Source: Falciphora oryzae
Lineage: Eukaryota; Ascomycota; Sordariomycetes; Magnaporthales; Magnaporthaceae
NCBI GenBank assembly: GCA_000733355.1
Contig: JNVV01000001.1
Location: 2,872,219-2,936,218 of the forward strand
Direction: 5' to 3'
DNA: 64,000 bases
The notes under the pieces were generated by a model that worked only from the letters and a program-made list of their open reading frames with translations, ran no database searches and was not told the origin of the DNA. Below, one piece after another: positions 1-10,487 of the stretch (the first letter of the stretch is position 1; each line of letters begins with the position of its first letter). The translations under genes were made by a program, and so were the position numbers.

Positions 1-1847
1 GGCTGCGCACCTTCGCCGACGTGATGCGCGAGGCCGGCGTCGACCGGGATAGCGTCGGCTGCGAGGTCTGCAAGCCATGCCTGGGCTCCATCTTCGCGTC
101 GCTGTGGAACAAGCACGTCATGTCGGGCGCCACGCACGGCCTGCAGGACACCAACGACCGCTTCCTGGGCAACATCCAGCGCAACGGCACCTTCAGCGTC
201 GTGCCGCGCGTGTCGGGCGGCGAGATCGCGCCCGAGAAGCTCATCGTCATGGGCGAGGTCGCGCGCGACTACGGGCTCTACACCAAGATCACGGGCGGGC
301 AGCGCATCGACCTCTTCGGCGCGCGCAAGCAGGACCTGCTCGACATCTGGCGGCGCCTGGTGGACGCGGGCATGGAGAGCGGGCACGCCTACGCCAAGTC
401 GCTGCGCACCGTCAAGTCGTGCGTGGGGACGACGTGGTGTCGCTTCGGCATCGGCGACAGCGTCGGCATGGCGGTGCGGCTCGAGGAGCGCTACAAGAGC
501 ATCCGCGCGCCGCACAAGATCAAGGGCGGCGTCAGCGGCTGCGTGCGCGAGTGCGCCGAGGCCCAGGGCAAGGACTTTGGCCTCATCGCCACCGACAAGG
601 GCTTCAACGTCTACGTCGCCGGCAACGGCGGCGCCAAGCCGCGCCACGCCGAGCTGCTGGCCAAGGACGTCCCGCCCGCCGACGTCGTGCCCATCCTAGA
701 CCGCTACCTCATGTTCTACATCCGCACCGCCGACAAGCTGCAGCGCACCGCCCGCTGGCTCGAGGCCCTGCCGGGGGGCATCAAGTACCTGCGCGAGGTC
801 GTGCTCGACGACAAGCTGGGCATCAACGCCTCGCTCGAGGCCCAGATGCAGGAGCTCGTCGACAGCTTCTTCGACGAGTGGGCCGAAGCCATCAACGACC
901 CGGCCGTCGCCGCAAAGTTCCGCCAGTTCGCAAACACCCAGGACGCCCTCGACGGCATGGAGGTCGAGCTCGAGCGCGACCAGGAGCGCCCCGTGCACTG
1001 GGTCAAGGAGCCGGCCAAGGAGGACTTCAAAGGCCTGCGCTCCCGCTGGTCCGAGACGTCGTGGCAGCCCGTCATCGAGGCCTCGCACTTTGCAGGCGCC
1101 GACGCCCTACCCAACGGCCTCAGCGCCGCCATCAAGCGCGGCGACACCCAGCTCGCCCTCTGGCGCATCAAGGGGCGCTACTTTATGACGCAGCAGATGT
1201 GCCCCCACAAGCGCGCCTTTATCCTCTCTGACGGACTTATCGGCGAAGACAACGCAACGGGGGCAACGTCGACGTGCGACGCCGAGCCCAGCGGCAACGG
1301 GTCTCTCGGGGCCACCAACGGGGACACCAACCGCGTAAGTAACGGCGACAGCGGTAACAGCAGCAGTGCATCATCCGTCAACGGTAGCGGTGCCACCACC
1401 ACCGCCGCCACTTCCATCTCCACCACGCCAACAAGCACCGCCGCCAGCAGTAGCGACGGCGGCGGCAGCTGCGACAAGAACAACAACGCGCCCTGGGTGT
1501 CGTGCCCGCACCACAAGCGCAACTTCGACCTGGCGAGCGGCGACTGCCGCAACGACGCCGACCTCTCCATCGCCACCTTCGAGGTCGAGGAGCGGCCCGA
1601 CGGCCTGGTGTACGCCAGGCTGCCGCCCGTCGACGAGCTCGACGCCGCCCTGGGCACGTCGCGCTGGCGCCTCAAGAAGGGCGAGGCCGGGGCCCACCCC
1701 TTCGCCGACCTCGACAAGAAGATCGCCTTCAAGGGCCTCCGCGCAAAGAGGCCCGGCGTCCGCCCCATGGCCGACCTGCCCATGCGCAAGCCCGTCGAGC
1801 TCATGGCCGGCGGCGGCGGTGGTTGCGGCTCTGCTCCGGACTGGTGA
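1..1847 (+). CDS. niiA: Nitrite reductase [NAD(P)H], C-terminal part (5' end outside window)
   Basis: Reduces nitrite to ammonium in cytosolic nitrate assimilation, using NAD(P)H, FAD, Fe-S and siroheme. The frame is open from the first complete codon at position 3, so the N-terminal FAD/NAD half lies upstream. Visible in order: a BFD-like Fe-S segment (CEVCKPCLG, near 60-85); the nitrite/sulfite reductase ferredoxin-like and siroheme/4Fe-4S domains with CVGTTWC (420-440) and GCVRECAEAQG (538-570); and a C-terminal Rieske-type domain corresponding to bacterial NirD, with CPHKRAF (about 1201) and CPHHKRNF (about 1503). The two Rieske ligand pairs are separated by about 100 codons rich in Asn, Ser, Thr and Gly, far more than the usual 15-20. 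A GTAAGT at 1335 could start an in-phase 144-nt intron ending at 1478, but the acceptor is weak. The family call is firm; only the insert is odd. Confidence 0.95.
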   Translation, partial: LRTFADVMREAGVDRDSVGCEVCKPCLGSIFASLWNKHVMSGATHGLQDTNDRFLGNIQRNGTFSVVPRVSGGEIAPEKLIVMGEVARDYGLYTKITGGQRIDLFGARKQDLLDIWRRLVDAGMESGHAYAKSLRTVKSCVGTTWCRFGIGDSVGMAVRLEERYKSIRAPHKIKGGVSGCVRECAEAQGKDFGLIATDKGFNVYVAGNGGAKPRHAELLAKDVPPADVVPILDRYLMFYIRTADKLQRTARWLEALPGGIKYLREVVLDDKLGINASLEAQMQELVDSFFDEWAEAINDPAVAAKFRQFANTQDALDGMEVELERDQERPVHWVKEPAKEDFKGLRSRWSETSWQPVIEASHFAGADALPNGLSAAIKRGDTQLALWRIKGRYFMTQQMCPHKRAFILSDGLIGEDNATGATSTCDAEPSGNGSLGATNGDTNRVSNGDSGNSSSASSVNGSGATTTAATSISTTPTSTAASSSDGGGSCDKNNNAPWVSCPHHKRNFDLASGDCRNDADLSIATFEVEERPDGLVYARLPPVDELDAALGTSRWRLKKGEAGAHPFADLDKKIAFKGLRAKRPGVRPMADLPMRKPVELMAGGGGGCGSAPDW

Positions 1848-2863
1848 GGAGCGGGCAGAATTCAGTTTGCAGAACCTTTGGGATGGCTATAACTCGGAAG
1901 AAATGCTCTTTTCTGTTCTGGGGGCGCGGTTTTGTGTCGTTCCTTTTCCAAGGCGAATAGGTCTGTTAGGTCTCGATGACGGACTACAACACCATTTCCA
2001 AACATGTAAACAGATAGATAGGGGTGAAACATGTTTGATAGATATATCTCTATTATGAGCCGAATGCCTCCAATTTCCATCCCCTTCTTGCAAAAAAAAA
2101 AAAAAAAAAAAAAAAACAATCCTCGGTCCCTCTCCTTGCCGCCACCCCGCCTGTTTCCAGTCGTTTCCACGTCCACGTCATAGCAACACTCATTATGGGC
2201 CCAAGTATGGTCAGGCCAAGTTCTCAGCTCGACAACAGCAGCATTCTCAAAAGCGAAAGCAGGAAGACACCCGAAGAGTGAAAAAAAAAAGATAAACAAA
2301 ACTGAACCGCACTAAAATATAATACCAGACAATCACAAAAAGGGGTTGTTCCTCCCTCAATTCAAAGGCCCGTCCGTATCCTTTTATCCCGTCCAGTTCT
2401 TGATATAACGCCTTGATGGGACCATGCTTGCTGGCAAAACATCATGACGCAGCGCAGCCGAGTTTGACAAGTTCCTACCGCACCCTCCTTCCCCGGCACA
2501 GAAGAGAACAAGAAAGCTAAGTGGAAAAGGTTGTAAAAAGAAGAAGAAAGGGTTCTAAACGATTGGTTCACAGGTCCAACCGAAAAATACATCAGCACAA
2601 ACAGGCTCAAGAGATACAGCGACTCAGCGGAGTAAGAAATATGGAGGAAAGAAACGTGAAACAAAGAGAGCAATGTCTGGGGTGTAAAAAGGGTTGAAAG
2701 GGGATATCTAGCAGATCAACTATATACCAGAATAGACAGAAAGAAAGGCCCATAACAAGAGACAAGGTTTTTTTTTTCAATTATCGAGACAACAAACACA
2801 AAGCCAGAATGACACCACGCCAAAAGGAAAGCCCCAGGAAGACAACCACCTCATCAAACAAGC
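1848..2863. other. Convergent 3' intergenic region
   Basis: This lies between the 3' ends of the nitrite reductase and SREBP genes, so it should contain both 3' UTRs and terminators. An A run of about 24 nt starts near 2093, with shorter A/T runs near 2281 and 2769. I see no further gene. Confidence 0.6.
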
Positions 2864-5800
2864 TCAGCACGATTCCTCGTCGGAAGACGTGGTAAGTCCA
2901 GTCGACGGCGTGCGGTCGTCCGCTACACTTCCAGCCTCGCTCATGGTCCCATAGCCCGGGTCCATGTCCATGCCGACGGCCGACTTGGTGATGGCGAGGC
3001 AGCGCTGCACGACAGCCTGGCGAGTCTCGCGCGACAGCGCGCAGCGGTCGCTCTCAGGGCCCCCAATCCATATCCTGAGCGCACCCGCGAGCCGCTCTAT
3101 GGAGCCCGCGCACGACTCAGACGCGACCGGGTGTGCGTCTAGCCGCAGAATGAGCCCAAACGCAGCTGCGAAGCCAAGCAGTGTCAGTCCCTCGGTCGAG
3201 CCGCGCAGGATCTTCTCCACCAGCTCCAGCGCCACCGGCTTGGGCTTGCGCGAGCTGAGGTGCGCAGCCACCATAGCGCAGTGGAGCGCCATCTTGGCGT
3301 CCGGGTCGGCGTCGATCGCCTTGGTCGCTGTCGCCGGGGAGTCGATCAGAGGTGGCACTACACGGCTGTAAGCGGGGTACTTGTCCGGGTTTGACGACGG
3401 CGCCATGGCCTCGAGGGCGGCCACGATGTTCGCTCCACGGTTCGCCTTGACAAGGAACGCGCGCGCAACCACGGCCCTGACCTGTGCGTTGGAGCCAACA
3501 GGAGCCACCTTGGCAGCAAGCGCAAGATCGTCCTCGTTGACTGAGCTAGTCGACGGCGCTTCCTTAGAATCTCCCTCCTCGGTTTTCGCAGTGGCATCAT
3601 CCAGGCTCGTGGTCAGAACCTGGTGAAGAACGAGGCTGGACCACCAAGCGGCGACGGCATCCATAGGCGACTTTATCGCCGGATCCTCAACCACGGCGTT
3701 CATACCGTCGATATCGGCCCCCACATCGTGAGTCGTAGGGCGGTTCCAGGCCAGGTTGTGGGCTCTCTGCACCACATCGTCGTTCAGCACGTCGTCACAC
3801 TCCTGCTCAAGCAGCACGGCGAGGTGATCCGGGAGACTGTCGTCCGACGGCACCTGCTCCTGGGCCGACAGCCTCGGCGAAGATGACGGCGATGAAGACG
3901 GAGACGACGCCTTGCTAAGCCTATGAAGCTGCTTTGCCTGGTTCCACTTGGCCCGCGCCAGCTTGGCCGCCACGACGTTGTGCACCCCGCCCTGGCCCAG
4001 CTGCCAAAGAAGCACCCGGATGTGCAGTGCCTTGAGCATCAGCCTGAGTGGCGTGTCTGGCAGAGTGCCCGAGGCCAGGAGCGTAAGTGTAAGTCTGCTC
4101 TTGTTGATCTCGACGTCGCCTCCGGCGAGCTGAGCGTCAAGCGCAATGGCCCACGCCTTCACACGTGCTGCCTCCTGTTCCTCGGTCAGTCCGGTCAATG
4201 CCTGATATTGCTGAATGCCGATGGTGTTGCGCAGGCTCAGCTTCATCGTCTTGAGCATCAGTGCGGCGGCCTCAAGGATAAAATTGTGCCGCGGCACCCA
4301 GACCGTCTGGATAGCCGTAAGCCAGGCTTGTCGCCTAACATGGATGGGCGAGGCGAGAGACGGAACAGCCGATAGAGACGCTCGGGTTTGCTGCCTCGTC
4401 TTCTGAGGCTTGGGCGCCGCCGCCGAGAAGAGGGCGGGTACGAAAACATAGAGAAGCGAGCCAAAGAGCAGGAAAAGCTTGAGCGAAGACATGAGCTGCA
4501 CGGCGGAGAAGGAGTAGCCGGCAACGCTGAAGTGGGACGTCGACACAAACGTATTGACAAGTTGGATGGGGGCGGCAAAGAGACCACGTCCGTCGGGCGT
4601 CTTGTTGCTTGTCTCGCTCTCCCGCACAGCTTCGACGATCATGAGGCCGGCCAGGGAGCCGACCATCATCTTGCCGAAATAAGGAGCAGTCTGGCCCCAG
4701 CGACCCTGCTGGATCTGCTGCTGCTGCTGCTGTATTTGTTGCTGGCGCATCATGGCGGCGTTCTGCTGGTAGTTGGCTTGGGGGCCTATCGGGTAGGGTC
4801 GCCCGGCGGCCACCTGCGCCTGGATGATGCGCTTCATGTCGTCGGGCACCTGTATCATTCCAGGCGGGTCCTGCGCGCCGCCCGGTGTGGGCATGGGCGA
4901 TCCCATGAAAGCCTGCGCGTCCTGGGGGAACTGGATAGGCGTCGGCGGTTGTTGCTGTAGCGGGCTCATCGCGCCATTCATGGCCCCGGCCATGAAGAGC
5001 TTCTCGAAGGCGTTGATGCGCTGCTGCATCGAGTCGTTTTCGTGCATGAGACGATTGTTCCGCTTTTCCAAATGCCGAATATACTCCGTCGCTTTACTCA
5101 GAACCTGAACAATCAAGCAAACGTGCTTGTCAGTTTATGCGCCTGATTAAATATTGCTTTTGTTTCCTTCGCGGAATAGAGCCATTCTGGCAGGTCCAGC
5201 AGCAGACATACCGTTGCCTTGTTTAGCTTGTGTGCGGGGGTCAGGCCATGCAGCTCTTCGCGATCCTCGGTTGTGTCCTCGCCTCTTGCGCTCTTGGACA
5301 TGATCCTCAAGCTGGGTACACTGTCTCGCAGAGCCGCAATCTTGTCGTTCAGGTTTGTCCTGTACCTCTTCTCGATCATGTTGTGGGCCGTCTTCTTGAC
5401 GGGCTGCGCTCCATCGTCGTCGTCATCATCGTCATCGTCGTCGGCTGAGGACTTGCGCTTGCGGCTGCTCGTCTTGGACGGCTCAACGGCCTCGGGCGAC
5501 GAGATGGACTCGCCCTTGTCCTTGTCGCTCGGGCTCGACTGAGGACTTGGTTCGCTCTGGGGCGAGTGATACTGGAGGTGAGCGGGCATGGCGATGTTCT
5601 TCAGCCGCTCCTGCTGGTCGGGGGTCAGGGTCTGGAGGACCTCGGGGGCCGGGTTCGGGCGGACGTGGCCAGCGGGGGCAGGAGGAACGATCAGCGGCTC
5701 AGCCTGCAGGGCGATGGGGCTGATGTCGGCCGGTGAGAGCTGCTGGTTCTGATTGCCCGGCTGCTGTGGAGGAAGGCCGCGCTGGGGAAGCTGCTGGTGG

Positions 5801-6249
5801 TGGTGGGCGGTGAAGGGAGCACCGGCCTGCCACGGCTGCTGGGAGATCTGGGGCCCGCCGGCAGTGTAGAAGGTGTCGAAGGGGTTCACGCTCTCGTACG
5901 CGTCGTAGGGCGGCGTGTCGTCTAAGGACGGCCAGGCGCTGTCGGCAGTCTGGTAAAAAGGGATCCCCTGGGCCGCTGTGCCGCTGGGGAGGCTCTGTGG
6001 GTTGCTGGCTGTACCGACGGCTTGGCCCGCGGCAGGACTATTGCTGGTTCGGGACGAGCTGGCGTTGGTGTGACTTGGGTGGTTTAGGTTGTGGTGGTTG
6101 GAGGCAGCGTTGGAGTCGACGGTGGACGAGGGATCGTCGCCACTGCCGAAGAAATTGGACAGGCTCGCGTCGTCCAGGCCGCCGCCGGCAGCAAACAGGT
6201 CCTCGTGGTCGGCCATGGTGGTGGTGCTGACGGGGCGGATCGGGGTCAT
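2864..6249 (-). CDS. sre1: SREBP-type bHLH membrane-tethered transcription factor (Sre1/SrbA family)
   Basis: Fungal SREBPs sit in the ER membrane, are cleaved when sterol or oxygen falls, and activate ergosterol and hypoxia genes. Two exons: 6249-5212 and 5104-2864, with a 107-nt intron (5105-5211) splitting the helix-loop-helix; spliced product about 1092 aa. The N-terminus is acidic and rich in Ser, Gln and Pro. A run of Asp is followed by the basic region ([17 protein letters not shown], about residue 285), which carries the SREBP-specific Tyr in EKRYR. The loop is long, and helix 2 reads on into a leucine-zipper-like stretch after the intron. A Gln-rich linker precedes two hydrophobic segments (about 488-505 and 548-572), the expected membrane hairpin. 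A long C-terminal region resembling the DUF2014 domain follows. A second in-frame Met at codon 12 (MADHEDLF) is an alternative start. Target genes cannot be read from this window. Confidence 0.93.
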
Positions 6250-7885
6250 GCAGAGGTGGTTCGATGGCCACTAACACGGCACTGTCGACGCAGTCTGGGC
6301 CGATGGGCGATGGGAGGGGGTCCCGTCGGTCGGTCCCGCCAGCAGCGCGATGAGTCGGGCTGCTGCCACGGCCACAGAGACTGCCTGACCGGGCCGCTCA
6401 GCGGGCAGGGCAAGGATGCGGGCGCTCGCTATTGGAGAGGAGCAGCGTGGCAATCTGCGCGAAATCGTACGTTCGCTAAGAGCGAGCCTCGATCCCGCCT
6501 AGCGTTCGCGGTGCTCGAAGTCTGATTCTGCCCTGTCTTTGTTGGGTGCGTTGTTAAGGAGAGGCGGGAGTGACGCAGCAGAGTCCTGGAGCGACGCAGG
6601 CGAATCAGCCCATTCCGGGGGGCGATCAGGCCATCTGTCTCAGGTCTTTGCTCGCTTGGCACTGAGCTCTCACGTGCAGGCCGGTTCCCTGGTCCAAACC
6701 TCGTTATAATATTTGCTGGGCGCTCGCCAGGCCCGCTCTTTCCCCTGCCAATGTGGCACTGAGCTTTTTTCTTCGTTCTCTCTCTTCCTTTTTTTTTTTT
6801 TTTTTTCCCACCTGCGCTGGAGAGCGTTTCCTCTCAGCGCCCGTCCAAGGTCTTTATTTTAGATTTCAACGACAGTGCCCGGGCACAGTGTCGCGCACAC
6901 CCGACGAGCCAGCGGCGTTATGCGAAAATATTGACGCCGCTCGTCGATCGGCCCCTCTCGTTTCCGCTTGCACGCCTAACGTCGGCAGCCCCGTCGCGCC
7001 AGCTGGAGACACGGCCGGTGCCTGTTGCTTTCTACGGCTGCGTGCGCGTGCCTTTCTACGAGTGCGGCTGGAGGCACGAGGGCTGGCTGAAGCGCGGAGG
7101 GCAACTAGGTTTGCCCGGGCTCTTGGTAGCCCCCGAGTAGCCCAAGGGACCACCGGCAGCTGGAGTCAACAGCGTGGCACAGTGGTCCGAGCTTCCTGCC
7201 CGCCAATCTATCCGCCCGTCGCAAACTCAAACACAGCACATTTTGCCCGGCTTCGACGATACGGGATCTTGTGGCGGGAGGTATTCTGTCTCCAAGCCGG
7301 GCTGCCAGGAAGCGACACCAGATGCAAGAGATAGAATATCAAATCATGCCAAACGTTTACTACGCAGCTGTTGTGCCTGCGTTTGGGTGGATATGCCAGC
7401 TTTTTCGCATTGACATGGGCCTCTTGCCACGCAAACATCCATTTGTCCACGAAGACCTCGGCCGAGCGCAGGAGCCAACGGCCGTTTATCAGCACGCGCA
7501 GCCAGCGTTGCGACCCGTGCGTCCAAACCCAGCTCTTCTGTCCCTCCCGATGCACGGTCCAGCCTGTTGGCGCGGTATTTCGGCGGTTATAGTCTGGCGA
7601 TGACATCGCCCATGCAGGTTCAAAAATGCGCTTACTCCAAAGGATAGGCGTTTTCTCGACTCGTCCCTTTTGGCACCGCAAGCACAACTAGCCCACGCGT
7701 GCCACTAAATTTATCCCAAACCAACGATCCCACGTGTTGCCACTTCAGACCCATCTCATGATAGCAAACACGGGGCCAACCTCAAACCGCCAAGAAATAT
7801 GGAGTAGGTGACATCAAAGTGAGGAGTACAGTTCACCGGATCGGATATAAGTCCAGATGACAGTGTCATTTCCCACAGTACATTA
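6250..7885. other. Intergenic region upstream of the SREBP gene
   Basis: This holds the presumed promoter and 5' leader of the SREBP gene on the minus strand. A T run lies near 6789-6806. Several open frames occur but none has a domain, codon bias or splice pattern that I can defend as a gene. Confidence 0.5.
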
Positions 7886-7957
7886 GGTCCAGTGGCCAAA
7901 TGGCAAGGCGCTTGACTACGAATCAAGAGATTGCAGGTTCGATCCCTGCCTGGATCG
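7886..7957 (+). tRNA. tRNA-Arg (anticodon ACG)
   Basis: A 72-nt cloverleaf can be drawn by hand. The acceptor stem pairs GGTCCAG with CTGGATC (one G-T pair) and the discriminator base is G. The D-arm is GCC/GGC. The anticodon stem is CTTGA/TCAAG with loop CTACGAA, giving anticodon ACG. The T-arm is GCAGG/CCTGC with loop TTCGATC. The A box (TGGCCAAATGG) and B box (GGTTCGATCCC) of the internal Pol III promoter are present. There is no intron. A TTTT near 7966 is a plausible terminator. Confidence 0.93.
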
Positions 7958-8798
7958 ACTACTTCTTTTGCTTCCACGCAACATCCATTTGTTGTTTGTG
8001 GACAGTCGGGGGGGTTTTTTTTTTTTCATTCGCTTTTGCCACTGCTCAAATCATTTCAACCCCCGCGGTGCATGCTGAATATCTACTCGGCCCTCAGCGG
8101 TAAATACCCTAGATCCTTTGTCAGTTACGTTGATCTATCCCTATCCCTTTCGTCATGCACTGCGAGCTCACTCAGGGCGGACTTCGTCGGCACGGAAGAC
8201 ACCCGAAAGCGAAGCTCAAAAAGAAACAATACCGCGCACGATCACGCACCACAGGAGCAAAAATCCACACCGTAAAACCCAGGACGGTGAGCTCGAATAT
8301 GGAAACGCAACTCTGTTGTTTGCGAGAAAAGTGAGGCCGTCGCGTGCCGCTCTTCGCAGGATATCATCTCTTCCCTATTTCCCCCCTCCCCCGTTCTAGT
8401 TGAAGACCCCCAGATCCCAGATCCCAGCCGTTGGTCGCCTCTCCAGAGCTATCATTAAGAAAAAGAAGAAGAAGAAGAAAGAAAAAAAAAACAGGGTCTA
8501 AGACAGGGCGCAAGTGATGGCGTCCTCAACATAGGTGCTCGGAGCCTTGCGAGAATCTTAATATGATATAGTATAAAGAAAAGTGCGAAAGAAAGTCAAG
8601 AAGGGGAAAAGAGGCAAAAAAAAAAAAAAAAAAAAAGGGAGTGTTGGAAATACTAGACAAGAATGCTCCGGGTTGGTTCTCTCTTCAAGTTGTTTTTTAT
8701 TGTGTTGTAAGGGTTTTCAATTTTTTGTCCTTTTATTTTGTGTGTTAAAATTATCTTATCGTGGATTGTTCGTAGTTCTCATTCGTTGTTTGCCGAAG
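7958..8798. other. Intergenic region, 3' of the membrane-protein gene
   Basis: Contains T runs near 8014 and A-rich tracts near 8460-8490 and 8617-8637. It probably includes the 3' UTR of the minus-strand gene at 8799. No other gene is seen. Confidence 0.5.
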
Positions 8799-10487
8799 CT
8801 ACCAGATATCGCTCTCGCTCTTGACCATCTCGAGCGTCGGAGTCTTGGGCTCAAGCTTCTTCATCCTCTTGCGGTCGGCCTTGGTCACAAGGCTGGGCGT
8901 GATGGGGATGACGGGCGAGAAGGGCTGGTACGGCGAGTACGGGACGGCCATGCCCGTGAAGGGCGTCCGCTGCCCGTTGGGCGACAGCGGGCCGGCGCGC
9001 TCAAACGTTGTCTCCTTGGTCGTGCGCGCGATCAGGCCCGGCGAGGCCAGGGCGGGCTCGTAGGCCCGCAGCGGCAGAGCGCCGCCCGTGCGCACCGCCG
9101 ACGGCGCGCCGGACCGCTGGAAGGTCGCGCCCGGCTTGGGCGACGACGGCAAGGCCATCGAGCCGGACGGGAACCGCGTCACGCCGGGCTTGGGCGACTG
9201 CGGCAGCCCGACCAGGGGCGTGGTTGACCGCTCCGAGGTGGCGGACTGCGGGTCGGCCTCGGTCGTGACGGTCGACAGGTTGCGCGAGTGGTAGTTGTTG
9301 TGGTTGCCCTGGAAGTGCTGCTGGGGCTCCCGGAGCGGCAGCTGTCCCCTGTATCGGGACGCGTCAGCCAGCTGTCCGCCGAGCCTCTCGTCGATGCTCT
9401 GCGTACTGTCGGGCGACATGTCGGGAGTCAGGGGCTGCATCGCACGGCGCTGTTGGGCGTGCTGCTGATGGTGTGGCGGGTCTGTGGGCACCGGTGGCGG
9501 CGCGGCCGGGGCATAGTGCCTGGGCGGGATTGCCCTCATCTCCTCGCCCTCGGCCCGCGGAAAGGTGGCAGTCATGGGCGTCATTATGGGCGACGAGATG
9601 CTTATCCCCTGGACCTGGTTCTTCTTCTTGAGGGGCGACTTGAGCGCCGACAAGATGGATGCTGTCCTCGACTGGGGCTTGCCCTCCTTGGCGAGGTTCA
9701 GGCTCGCCGGCTTGGCCCTCTCCTTCTTGGTCAATGTACCGGTGCTGGCCGACGTCTGGTGCTGCTGTAGCGGCGGGCGGGCGGTGGGCATTGGTGGTGC
9801 CTCGAACTTGACGCCCGCCTCCTTGGCCGCCTCCTGCTCCATCACGAGCCGATACATATCTTCCAGCTGTGTTTGCGCCATTTGTCTGTCTGCAGCCACC
9901 ACGTTCTGGTCCACGGAAAGATCAACGCCAGGGGCGATTATGGTCGACGTGGGCGAAGGCACGTATGTGTGGAACGACTGCTCTGTCCTAGTGGGACTGG
10001 CGAGAGCCGGGTAGGAAAAGTTCCTTGGGCTCTGCGCTGGAGCTGTTGGGTATGGGTACTCTGGCGCGTTCGCCGGCCAGGGGAATGAGGGGTCCGGAGC
10101 GGGGATCGGGGCGATGTCGTCAAATGAGGGCAGCTTCAATGTCCCGTCGTCGTCCTCGAGCTCGTCTGCTGCCTCGAGACGCTTGCGTCGGGTCTTTGCG
10201 AGGGCGAGGAGGGCGGTGGCGACCAGCACCAGGCAGAGGGCGTATGAGCCTACGATGCCGCCGATCTGGGCCGGCAGGTAAACCTTGTCCGAGAGAGCCC
10301 GAGCCGAGAGCGAGGGGCCGCGTGCTGGGGACGGCGGCGATGGTGCGGAGCTCACAGGCGTGGAGGCAGCAATGACAAGACACAAGACAAGGCTTGAGGG
10401 CGATATGCTTGGGATGGCTAGTTGGGATAAAGGAGGGAAGCGCCGAGGAAGAATATGATATATACTAGAGGCAGAGGGTGTGTGCAT
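8799..10487 (-). CDS. Fungal single-pass membrane protein of unknown function
   Basis: A single long exon. I choose the Met at 10487 because it is followed by a plausible signal peptide (hydrophobic SSLVLCLVIAAS); the frame stays open to a Met at 10568. About 40 residues later comes a transmembrane segment (IGGIVGSYALCLVLVATALL) followed by a positively charged KTRRKR stop-transfer. The remaining ~450 residues are low-complexity, rich in Pro, Ser, Thr and Gln, with a short helical stretch (DRQMAQTQLEDMYRLV) and a poly-basic block (KSPLKKKNQ). The C-terminus, with VTKADRKRMKKLEPKTP, looks like the most constrained part. Predicted topology is a short lumenal/extracellular N-terminus and a long cytoplasmic tail. 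I do not recognise a named domain and propose no function. Confidence 0.75.
   Translation of the reverse strand: MHTPSASSIYHILPRRFPPLSQLAIPSISPSSLVLCLVIAASTPVSSAPSPPSPARGPSLSARALSDKVYLPAQIGGIVGSYALCLVLVATALLALAKTRRKRLEAADELEDDDGTLKLPSFDDIAPIPAPDPSFPWPANAPEYPYPTAPAQSPRNFSYPALASPTRTEQSFHTYVPSPTSTIIAPGVDLSVDQNVVAADRQMAQTQLEDMYRLVMEQEAAKEAGVKFEAPPMPTARPPLQQHQTSASTGTLTKKERAKPASLNLAKEGKPQSRTASILSALKSPLKKKNQVQGISISSPIMTPMTATFPRAEGEEMRAIPPRHYAPAAPPPVPTDPPHHQQHAQQRRAMQPLTPDMSPDSTQSIDERLGGQLADASRYRGQLPLREPQQHFQGNHNNYHSRNLSTVTTEADPQSATSERSTTPLVGLPQSPKPGVTRFPSGSMALPSSPKPGATFQRSGAPSAVRTGGALPLRAYEPALASPGLIARTTKETTFERAGPLSPNGQRTPFTGMAVPYSPYQPFSPVIPITPSLVTKADRKRMKKLEPKTPTLEMVKSESDIW

Noticed and set aside
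7756..7977. A short minus-strand frame over the tRNA
   Set aside because: It only translates the complement of the tRNA gene.
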